Assembly (NCBI GenBank): GCA_021202495.1
Contig: JAJQCX010000200.1
Location: 1 to 14,362, forward strand
Origin: Clostridia bacterium
Lineage (GTDB): Bacteria; Bacillota; Clostridia; UMGS1883
Length of the DNA: 14,362 bases
Direction: 5' to 3'
The notes under the pieces were generated by a model. That model searched no databases. It was not told the DNA's origin and saw only the letters and a list, made by a program, of their open reading frames with translations. The translations under genes were made by a program, and so were the position numbers. Below are positions 1 through 5,930 of the stretch, one piece after another. Position 1 is the stretch's first letter, and every line of letters begins with the position of its first letter.

Positions 1-66
1 ACCTTATCAATAGGTTTAATAGGTTTTACTTTAAAAACTTTTCTTCCGACATTATCATATTTTCTA

Positions 67-95
67 TTGAAATTTTCTCAATATTATTTTATAAT
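67..95 (+). promoter_or_regulatory. Sigma-A promoter of the lipoprotein gene
   Basis: TTGAAA at 67-72 and a perfect TATAAT at 90-95 are separated by 17 bases, so transcription should start near 102. This also rules out the in-frame TTG at 67 as a start codon, because that TTG is the -35 box itself. A GAGG ribosome-binding site at 117-120 precedes the ATG at 130. Confidence 0.75.
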
Positions 96-129
96 AATCC
101 TATTCACCAATGAAATGAGGTTCAACAAT

Positions 130-696
130 ATGACATTGACCAAAAAATATATTTCGCTTTTTCTTGCGCTAATCATGCTTTTTTTGCTTTCCGCCTGCTC
201 GTTCGATTTCGGCGGCACGGATTACACAGCCGAGGACGCCAACACATATCTGACCGAATTTTTCTCAGACTATACTTCGATGATTGAATATATCAACCGC
301 TCCGACATCGCAATCTCGGCGTTTGCGCTTGACGGCGCGGGCATCAGCGCTCTTTTGCGCGCGCTTTACCAGTCGCAGAGCGTCACCTACGCTTTCACCT
401 ATCCGGTTGAATCGAGCGATAACGTATTTCGCTCCAACGTGACCGTCGTCTCCATCGACCTTGCGGAAATCGACCAGCTGTATCAAATAGACCGTGAGAT
501 TGCCCTTGAAAGCGGCACGTCCACCGACGGAGACTTTGTGGCGCAGTCCTTCTATAATAATATTCAGACAAACAGCATTTCTCAGGTTCAGGCAACAGTC
601 ACCGTCACCGTCCGCGTCACCGACGACGTGTGGTACGTCGATTCAAGCGACGACCTCGCCTACGCAATCTTCCCAAATATTCAATCGGTATCTTAA
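130..696 (+). CDS. Small lipoprotein of unknown function
   Basis: This gene encodes a 188-residue protein with a typical lipoprotein leader: a positively charged start (MTLTKKY), a hydrophobic core and a lipobox LSAC ending at Cys23. It is therefore expected to be lipid-anchored on the outer face of the cytoplasmic membrane. The ATG at 130 is preferred over an in-frame TTG at 67 because GAGG lies nine bases upstream and the TTG is part of the -35 box. The mature part (about 165 residues) is acidic, starts with a predicted helical stretch (DANTYLTEFFSDYTSMIEYI), has a middle rich in beta-type residues and ends in a V/T-rich strand (QATVTVTVRV). I do not recognise a family; the shape resembles small NTF2-like or DUF lipoproteins of Clostridia, which is a guess. 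It is monocistronic, with its own promoter and terminator, and converges on the ATPase gene. Confidence 0.85.
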   Translation: MTLTKKYISLFLALIMLFLLSACSFDFGGTDYTAEDANTYLTEFFSDYTSMIEYINRSDIAISAFALDGAGISALLRALYQSQSVTYAFTYPVESSDNVFRSNVTVVSIDLAEIDQLYQIDREIALESGTSTDGDFVAQSFYNNIQTNSISQVQATVTVTVRVTDDVWYVDSSDDLAYAIFPNIQSVS

Positions 697-713
697 ATTA
701 CACATAACCGCAG

Positions 714-743
714 CCGCCCCGCTTCAAAAAGCGGGGCGGTTTT
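714..743 (+). terminator. Rho-independent terminator after the lipoprotein gene
   Basis: An 11-bp perfect stem (CCGCCCCGCTT at 714-724 with AAGCGGGGCGG at 729-739) encloses a 4-base loop and is followed by TTTT. It lies 18 bases after the stop codon. The T-run is only on the plus side, so it mainly ends the lipoprotein transcript, although the stem could also slow the convergent ATPase transcript. Confidence 0.85.
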
Positions 744-745
744 CA

Positions 746-2149
746 TCACAAAAATAAATCATCCAATCCTACCAAAACAACCGAAGGATTTTTTTCAGCC
801 TCCTCCAAAACGGCATCGGTAAATCCGCTCTTTGAAAACAACACAAAAAAGCTCCTGTTTCTTTTTTTGCTGAAAACATCAGCCTTTTCTTGCAGACGCT
901 TTAAAACCGCCAAATCTGTTTTTTCGTTTTTCCATTTGCATTCGCAAAACATATAGTCCGTCCCGTCTTTTGCAACAAGATCAATTTCCACCTGATTTTT
1001 ATCCGCCGCGTCGGAGCTCGATCCCCACCACCTACCGATGTCGGTAAATAAAATCGGCAGCTCACCGAGTGCGTTTTTCCGCAATAAATAATCTCCGCAT
1101 ACCTTCTCAAATACAATGCCCATATATTCGCTGTAATTTCCCTCAATCCTTTTTTTCCAAATAACCTCGTCCGCTCCCGTTTCAACCAGCGTTCTGTTGG
1201 GGAAGACGTATCTGTACCAAAATCTGAACATAAAATCGGAAATTCCGTACAGCGTCTTTCTCGACGGCTGCTTTTCACCGAACGGCGCTTCTTTATACAA
1301 AATCCCAAGCTCACAAAGCGCATTGATGTATTTCAGGCATTTCGCGCTTTCCTCACCTATTTTTGTCGATATTTCATTGCTTTTTGACGCGCCGCCCGCA
1401 ATTGCCTCAATGACTGCGCTGTACACTCCCACCTCCTGCACCTCTTGGCGCAAAAGCAGCAGCGGTTCTTCATATAAATACGCCGTCACATTGAGGTACG
1501 CCCTTCTGACGTTTTCCTCAAAAGACTCTCCCGCCCGAATTTGATTTAAATAAAGCGGCGTTCCTCCGAACGCGCCGTAAAGCATCAGCTTTTCCTCGTT
1601 CGTGTACCCTTGCATAAAGCTCGCCGCGGTTTTGTAATCAAAGGTTTTCATGTGCAGCTGCGCCGTCCGCCTGCCGAAAAGCGGACTTTTCGCCCCCAAA
1701 ACCTCTTTTTCCATGAATCCCATGTAGCTTCCGCAAAGTATAATAAAAAGCCGCCCCGTTTGCAGAGTGTGGTCAATCAAATGCTGCAGCTCCGACAAAA
1801 GCGCCCTGTCCTTTCTCACAAGATAGGGAAATTCATCCAAAACCAAAATCAGCCGTTCGTTTTGCTGACGGTTGTCTATATAGCTAATGGCGTTCGTCCA
1901 CGACGAAAACGGCTCAAGCATACTTTCGCCGTAATACTCAAACACCCTCTCCGAAAACTTTTCAAGATTTAACTTTCTGTTGCTCTGCTCCGCCGAGTAA
2001 AAAATCGCCCTCTTCCCCTTGCAAAATTCATTTAGCAGCGTCGTCTTTCCGACTCGCCTTCTTCCGTAAAGCACGAATAATTGAAACGCGTCCTCACAAT
2101 ATAATTTATTTAATTCGTCAAGCTCCTTTTCTCTTCCTATAAACTCCAC
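746..2149 (-). CDS. ATPase_2 / DUF234 family ATP-binding protein
   Basis: This is a P-loop STAND/AAA-type ATPase of the ATPase_2 plus DUF234 family, whose biological role is poorly known. Counting from the ATG at 2164 (472 residues), it opens with the family-typical FIGREKELDEL and has Walker A GRRRVGKTT (34-42), Walker B LILVLDEF (Asp110, Glu111), a sensor-like LCGS (143-146) and GGTPLYL (200-206). A winged-helix-like middle (about 250-310) precedes the C-terminal DUF234 region, whose EID(395)...E(408)CK(410) pattern matches a PD-(D/E)XK nuclease core with intact residues. Nuclease activity is inferred only. The start could be ATG 2164, but GTG 2149 is preferred: GAGGGTGA lies just upstream of it, nothing resembling a ribosome-binding site precedes 2164, and relatives usually begin close to FIGRE. 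It is a single gene behind a consensus promoter and palindromic operator, and it uses AT-richer codons than its neighbours, which fits acquisition by transfer. Confidence 0.88.
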   Translation of the reverse strand: MEFIGREKELDELNKLYCEDAFQLFVLYGRRRVGKTTLLNEFCKGKRAIFYSAEQSNRKLNLEKFSERVFEYYGESMLEPFSSWTNAISYIDNRQQNERLILVLDEFPYLVRKDRALLSELQHLIDHTLQTGRLFIILCGSYMGFMEKEVLGAKSPLFGRRTAQLHMKTFDYKTAASFMQGYTNEEKLMLYGAFGGTPLYLNQIRAGESFEENVRRAYLNVTAYLYEEPLLLLRQEVQEVGVYSAVIEAIAGGASKSNEISTKIGEESAKCLKYINALCELGILYKEAPFGEKQPSRKTLYGISDFMFRFWYRYVFPNRTLVETGADEVIWKKRIEGNYSEYMGIVFEKVCGDYLLRKNALGELPILFTDIGRWWGSSSDAADKNQVEIDLVAKDGTDYMFCECKWKNEKTDLAVLKRLQEKADVFSKKRNRSFFVLFSKSGFTDAVLEEAEKNPSVVLVGLDDLFL

Positions 2150-2170
2150 AATTCTCACCCTCATCGTTTT

Positions 2171-2206
2171 AATTAACTCTAAAGTAATTAACTTTCAAGT
2201 TAATTA
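2171..2206 (-). promoter_or_regulatory. Palindromic operator over the ATPase start point
   Basis: A perfect inverted repeat with 10-bp arms (TAATTAACTT at 2185-2194, its complement AAGTTAATTA at 2197-2206) has a 2-base centre. It is centred at 2195.5, the predicted transcription start, and overlaps the -10 box. A further direct copy of AATTAACT lies at 2171-2178, 15 bases from the equivalent bases in the palindrome. This geometry is what a dimeric repressor site looks like. The regulator is not identified; the ATPase protein itself (winged-helix-like middle) or an unlinked repressor are both possible. Confidence 0.6.
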
Positions 2207-2231
2207 TAATTCTTCCCACTCTCTTTGTCAA
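2203..2231 (-). promoter_or_regulatory. Perfect-consensus sigma-A promoter of the ATPase gene
   Basis: Read on the minus strand, TTGACA (2226-2231) and TATAAT (2203-2208) are exactly 17 bases apart, the full housekeeping consensus. The predicted start point is near 2196, giving a leader of roughly 32-47 bases. The promoter lies immediately downstream of the ABC operon terminator (T-run at 2242-2248), so the ATPase is transcribed independently. Confidence 0.85.
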
Positions 2232-2241
2232 GCATAATCAT

Positions 2242-2274
2242 AAAAAAACGAGAGAGCCCCTCATCGCCCTCTCG
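2242..2274 (-). terminator. Rho-independent terminator of the ABC exporter operon
   Basis: On the minus strand, CGAGAGGGC (2266-2274) pairs with GCTCTCTCG (2249-2257) through nine pairs including one G-U, followed directly by seven T residues (2242-2248). It lies about 50 bases after the stop codon of ABC protein A and closes the operon just before the ATPase promoter. Confidence 0.88.
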
Positions 2275-2321
2275 CTTCAATTCACTGTTCACTGCAAGCC
2301 GGGCAATTGCCACGCTCGCTC

Positions 2322-4601
2322 TTACATCGGCGGCGGTCCCGGAGGACCGCCGGGGCCTCCCGGACCTCCCGGACCTCCCGGTCCGCCCGGGCCGCGTCCC
2401 TTGCCGCCCGCGTCGGCATTGAAGCTTATCGCATTCATCGTCCGCTGCGCGCGCACGAGCGAGGCGTAAATGCCGTCCTTTTCCATCAATTCATTGTGCG
2501 TTCCGACCTCGGCAATCCTGCCCTCCTCCAGCACAACGAGCCTGTTCGCGTTTTTCAGTGTCGAAAGGCGGTGCGCAATCGCGAACGTCGTTCTGCCCTT
2601 TATCAGCCGTCCCAACGCCTGCTGTATCTGCGCTTCGGTTTCGGTGTCGACGCTCGCCGTCGCCTCGTCAAGTATCAATATCTTGGGATCTGATATTACC
2701 GCCCTCGCAATCGCAATTCTCTGCCGCTCGCCGCCGGAGAGTCTGTAACCCTTTTCACCGACATATGTATCGTACCCGTTCGGCAGCCTCATTATAAAAT
2801 CGTGCGCGTTCGCAATCTTCGCCGCGCGGATAACGTCGTCCGCCGTCGCGTCGGGCTTTGCGTAGCAAATGTTTGACATTATGCTCCCCGCGAAAAGATA
2901 ACTCTCCTGCAAAACAATGCCCAAATTGTGCTTGTAATACATGCTGTCGATGCTTCTTATGTTCATGCCGTCAATCAAAATTTCACCCTCGTCAACGTCG
3001 TAAAGGCGCATCAAAAGGTTTATCACCGTGCTCTTGCCCGCGCCCGAGTGACCCACAAGCCCAATCATTTCGCCCTTTTTCACGTCGAGAGTGAAATTCT
3101 TTACCACACTTTGGTAGCTCTTGTAGCCGAACGTCACGTTGTTAAACTTAACGTCTCCGCCGATAGCCGGCTTCGTTTCATTTTCCGTCAGCGCGCCCTG
3201 CTCCTCGTCGAGCACCTCAAACACTCTCTGTGCGCTCGTCGCCGCCTCCGACAAATTTTTCGGCAGATTGCTGAACCAGTCGAGCCTGTTATAAATATAC
3301 GACGCATACGTCGAAAACTGCATCAATTCTCCGAGCGTCAGCTTTGCATCAACGACGAGCGAACCGCCGTACATCAGGATTAAATAGCTGCCGAAGCCCA
3401 CCAAGAACCTCACCGTCGGCCACAGCACAGCCGCAAATTTTTCGTTCGATTCCGACTGCTCGCGCACCTCTCCCGCAACGGTGCGGAATTCCTCAATCGC
3501 CCGATCCTCCTGCCCGAACGCCTTAACGACTCTCATGCCGTTTAAAATGTCGTTGAGCTTGCTCGTCATTTTGTCCTCTCTGCGCCTCGCCGTGCGAAAT
3601 CTCCGCCTCACCTCGTGGCGCATCTTGTTCACAATCACAATTACAAACGGAATAGGCAACAAAATCAGCAGCGCCATCTTCCAGTTATAGGCAAAAAGAA
3701 TAATCCCCACGCCGATAAAAAGAATAATCTCGTTTATCGCCGTTATCGCCGTGTTCTGAATAAAGTTGCCTATTCTCGACGTGTCGTGATTTATCCTCTG
3801 CATCATGTCGCCGGTCTTTTTGCCCTCAAGCTTCGAAATGCCCATGCCCTGCAGCTTTGCGTAAACCGCCTGCCGCAAATCGCGCACGAGCAAATTGCTC
3901 GCCTTTGTCGAAACAACCTTTTGCGCAATGCTTATTCCCGTTGACGCCATGTTGCAAAGCGCCGTCAAAACAACGCACAAGAGCAGCACGCCGATTGTCC
4001 CCTCCGGGTTTATAATCGCGTCGTTTATCATATGCTTTTGTATCACGGGCGAAATGAGCATAACGCCCGAGCTCGCCCAAAAGAGCAGCAAAATAATGAT
4101 GTAAAGATTTTTGCACGGCGCCGCCAAATGAGCAAGTCTCTTTGCCGTGCCGAGCCTGTCGCTGCAATGCGGACAAATATTTGTGTTTTTCAAATATCTC
4201 CTTCCGCACTTGGGGCATTTTTTCGATTCGTCAAAGCTCTCATGTACGACGCTTTCGCCCTCAACGTATTCGCCGATTATTCGCTCCATCATCGCAAAGA
4301 CGGGCATATGCTCCGCCGAAAATTCCGCCGCGACGTAATATTCGTCCCCCGCTCTTATCTCAAGCCTTCCGCCGCCCACCAGCTCGCAGCTCTCCGCCTT
4401 TGTTATCCGGTCGATGGGGAACACAAACACAACCTCGCCCTTGTCAATCGAAGCGACGTTTTTGTCCGTTATTACGAAATACCCGTTCGTGAACTTCCCC
4501 GTCCTGTCAACGTCAAACGGTACGCAGTAGCAAACGTTGCCCAATCGGGCGTTTTCGATGACCCTTTCGCTTGCCTCGTCCATATCGTACTTTAAAATCA
4601 C
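2322..4601 (-). CDS. ABC exporter half-transporter A with zinc ribbon and Gly-Pro tail
   Basis: This is a fused permease-ATPase half-transporter of the ABC exporter (ABCB/MsbA-like) type, 759 residues. An unrecognised N-terminal domain (1-125) is followed by a zinc ribbon with Cys129, Cys132, Cys143 and Cys146, then a six-helix membrane domain (about 165-450) and the nucleotide-binding domain (about 483-720). Walker A GHSGAGKST (517-525), Q-loop Gln565, signature LSGGE (621-625), Walker B ending Asp645-Glu646 and H-loop His677 are all canonical. The C-terminus (732-759) is a run of Gly-Gly-Pro triplets ending PPPM, a collagen-like tail unusual for this family. The start is GTG 4601, 15 bases after the DUF1854 stop, with AGGGAAG as ribosome-binding site; ATG at codon 7 is an alternative. 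It probably pairs with the 739-residue transporter at 5931-8150. The substrate is unknown. Confidence 0.93.
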   Translation of the reverse strand: MILKYDMDEASERVIENARLGNVCYCVPFDVDRTGKFTNGYFVITDKNVASIDKGEVVFVFPIDRITKAESCELVGGGRLEIRAGDEYYVAAEFSAEHMPVFAMMERIIGEYVEGESVVHESFDESKKCPKCGRRYLKNTNICPHCSDRLGTAKRLAHLAAPCKNLYIIILLLFWASSGVMLISPVIQKHMINDAIINPEGTIGVLLLCVVLTALCNMASTGISIAQKVVSTKASNLLVRDLRQAVYAKLQGMGISKLEGKKTGDMMQRINHDTSRIGNFIQNTAITAINEIILFIGVGIILFAYNWKMALLILLPIPFVIVIVNKMRHEVRRRFRTARRREDKMTSKLNDILNGMRVVKAFGQEDRAIEEFRTVAGEVREQSESNEKFAAVLWPTVRFLVGFGSYLILMYGGSLVVDAKLTLGELMQFSTYASYIYNRLDWFSNLPKNLSEAATSAQRVFEVLDEEQGALTENETKPAIGGDVKFNNVTFGYKSYQSVVKNFTLDVKKGEMIGLVGHSGAGKSTVINLLMRLYDVDEGEILIDGMNIRSIDSMYYKHNLGIVLQESYLFAGSIMSNICYAKPDATADDVIRAAKIANAHDFIMRLPNGYDTYVGEKGYRLSGGERQRIAIARAVISDPKILILDEATASVDTETEAQIQQALGRLIKGRTTFAIAHRLSTLKNANRLVVLEEGRIAEVGTHNELMEKDGIYASLVRAQRTMNAISFNADAGGKGRGPGGPGGPGGPGGPGGPPGPPPM

Positions 4602-4616
4602 TTATCCGCACTTCCC

Positions 4617-5225
4617 TTACAGCCAAATATCCAAAATCTTCATCGCCTTGTCGCCGACCTTGCGAATGTCCTTTATCTCATAGCGGCTGCCGTCGACGTC
4701 GGTCAAAATCAGCGAATATTCGCCCGTTTTCGTCAGAGCGCTGCTCATGTCGTTCGTCGTAAAGCTTCTCTCGCCCGCGCTCGTCACACATTCCCAATAC
4801 GTCTGCCCGAATTCCTCTTTGGCGTTCTTGACCTTTACTATCTCCGGCACAAAATACCGCCTGTCAAGCTCGCGGTCGATTATCTTTCGCGCCTCTTCCC
4901 CGAACGGAGCCAAATCCTCGATTATTCCGAGCTCCGTGTTGCGGTCTCGGTGCCCCTCCGACATTCTTCTTATCGAAATAAATTTGTCTTTCATCTGCAT
5001 CGGAAAGAGTCTGTATGCGCATATTCTGCCCCAATCCTTCCCGTCCAAAACCGCCGCCGGAAGTCCGCCCTCCGTTTCGTAAAATTTTATCTCATCGGGC
5101 TTAATGTATCTTATCTCCGCCGCATCGCGAAACTGCCCGCGCTCCGGCGCCTCCCCCGGCGCCCCGTGCGGCATAAATTCCGGTCTTCCTCCGCCCGGTC
5201 TCCCGCCATCAAATCTCTTTTCCAT
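4617..5225 (-). CDS. DUF1854 family protein, ABC-exporter partner
   Basis: This 202-residue soluble protein is recognised as DUF1854 from the family pattern: LFPMQMKDKFISIRR (about 73-87), then E-x-GIIEDLAPF (about 98-110), a helix leading to ELDRRYFVPEI (about 119-129), EEFGQTYWEC (about 136-145), and a C-terminal ILTDVDGSRYEI (about 172-183). The function is unknown. DUF1854 genes are commonly found beside ABC exporters with N-terminal extensions; in proteobacteria some are annotated as cyanophycin-metabolism-associated, but no cyanophycin gene is visible here. The first 35 residues are Gly/Pro/Arg-rich and low complexity (FDGGRPGGGRPEF), echoing the Gly-Pro tail of the neighbouring ABC protein. 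It starts at ATG 5225 with GGGAG upstream, 31 bases after the hicB stop and 15 bases before the next ABC gene, so it is likely co-transcribed with both. Confidence 0.87.
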   Translation of the reverse strand: MEKRFDGGRPGGGRPEFMPHGAPGEAPERGQFRDAAEIRYIKPDEIKFYETEGGLPAAVLDGKDWGRICAYRLFPMQMKDKFISIRRMSEGHRDRNTELGIIEDLAPFGEEARKIIDRELDRRYFVPEIVKVKNAKEEFGQTYWECVTSAGERSFTTNDMSSALTKTGEYSLILTDVDGSRYEIKDIRKVGDKAMKILDIWL

Positions 5226-5256
5226 CGCTCATCGCTCCCATTCCGTACTTATTTTC

Positions 5257-5619
5257 TCACTTTGCGTAAACGGCATCATTTTTTGACAGCAAATACACGC
5301 AATATTGATTCATACTGATGCCTTCCCTTTTGGAATGCTCCGCAAGCGATTTATGCAGACTTTTTGGAATCCTCAGTTTAAACTGACCCGAATAATCTTC
5401 CAGTGAATCAGGCTCCCGAATTTCCACACCGTCTTCAATCGCCGCTTCTATCCACGTTTTCTTCGCGTCCTCGGCATTTGTCACCGCCGATTCAATTGTT
5501 TCTCCGCAAGTAATACACCCGGGCAAATCCGGATACGATACAACATATCCGCCCTCGTCCTTATCCTCTACAATTTCCATTCGATAGGGCATTTCCATAT
5601 AATCATTCAATGTCTTCAT
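5257..5619 (-). CDS. hicB: HicB-family antitoxin
   Basis: This 120-residue antitoxin neutralises HicA and normally represses the operon. The N-terminal half has the HicB fold signature (YRMEIVEDKDEGGYVVSYPD, then LPGCITCGET, then AVTNAEDAKKTWIEAAIEDG). The C-terminal part (about 79-115; FKLRIPKSLHKSLAEHSKRE, then GISMNQYCVYLLSK) is a ribbon-helix-helix DNA-binding domain. The ATG at 5619 is preferred over a GTG five codons upstream because AGGA lies just before it; the GTG is embedded in the GAGG-rich leader. It overlaps hicA by 17 bases, so the two are translationally coupled in the toxin-first order usual for this system. The DUF1854 gene follows 31 bases downstream with no terminator between, so HicB autorepression could also affect the ABC exporter genes. 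Confidence 0.93.
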   Translation of the reverse strand: MKTLNDYMEMPYRMEIVEDKDEGGYVVSYPDLPGCITCGETIESAVTNAEDAKKTWIEAAIEDGVEIREPDSLEDYSGQFKLRIPKSLHKSLAEHSKREGISMNQYCVYLLSKNDAVYAK

Positions 5620-5860
5620 CGTTCCTCGCCTCACTCTCTACGACTTGTTTCACCATTTCGACATAAACTTTCTTTATTGGTTCGTGCTTCGGTATGGTAA
5701 TGGGTTGACAACCTTGCTTGCGAAAAGTGACATGACTGCTGCCGCTTCTCGGTGCATTCATTTCATAGCCATAGCTCTCTAAAACCTTGCAAAGCTCATC
5801 AAACCTCAAACCCTTTGACAAGCTGAGAATTCTCTCTAAAAGTTTATCCCATTTGGACAT
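5603..5860 (-). CDS. hicA: HicA-family mRNA interferase toxin
   Basis: This 85-residue protein has the HicA double-stranded-RNA-binding-like fold. It has an N-terminal helix (about 18-31, GLRFDELCKVLESYG), then RSGSSHVTF with the expected catalytic His43, and TIPKHEPIKKVYVEMVKQVV. HicA toxins cleave mRNA independently of the ribosome when HicB is degraded. The catalytic His is present and the frame is intact, so the toxin is probably functional. It starts at ATG 5860 with GGAGG nine bases upstream and its own promoter at 5881-5910. The first 17 residues before the family core are slightly longer than in many HicA proteins. Confidence 0.92.
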   Translation of the reverse strand: MSKWDKLLERILSLSKGLRFDELCKVLESYGYEMNAPRSGSSHVTFRKQGCQPITIPKHEPIKKVYVEMVKQVVESEARNDEDIE

Positions 5861-5880
5861 TCGGAATACCTCCTGTCATT

Positions 5881-5910
5881 ATTATATCATGGTGTCACAT
5901 TTGGTGTCAA
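5881..5910 (-). promoter_or_regulatory. hicAB promoter with tandem direct repeats
   Basis: On the minus strand, TTGACA (5905-5910) and TATAAT (5881-5886) are separated by 18 bases. Two direct copies of TGACACCA, complements of TGGTGTCA at 5890-5897 and 5902-5909, are spaced 12 bases apart; one overlaps the -35 box and the other lies in the spacer. They are good candidates for HicB binding, since HicB carries a ribbon-helix-helix domain and such proteins often bind tandem sites. The promoter lies wholly in the 70-base gap between ABC protein B and hicA. Confidence 0.7.
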
Positions 5911-5930
5911 TGTTTTTTTAATTTTCCGCC

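Noticed and set aside
9..26. Two tandem copies of AATAGGTTT at the left edge
   Set aside because: Only two 9-bp copies in AT-rich sequence, upstream of the lipoprotein promoter; too weak to call an operator without the sequence to the left.
67..129. Earlier start (TTG 67) for the lipoprotein gene
   Set aside because: The TTG lies in the -35 box of the promoter, and a ribosome-binding site plus a clean signal peptide point to ATG 130.
4617..5225. Cyanophycin metabolism locus suggested by DUF1854
   Set aside because: No cyanophycin synthetase or cyanophycinase-like gene is in the window, so only the DUF1854/ABC association is claimed.
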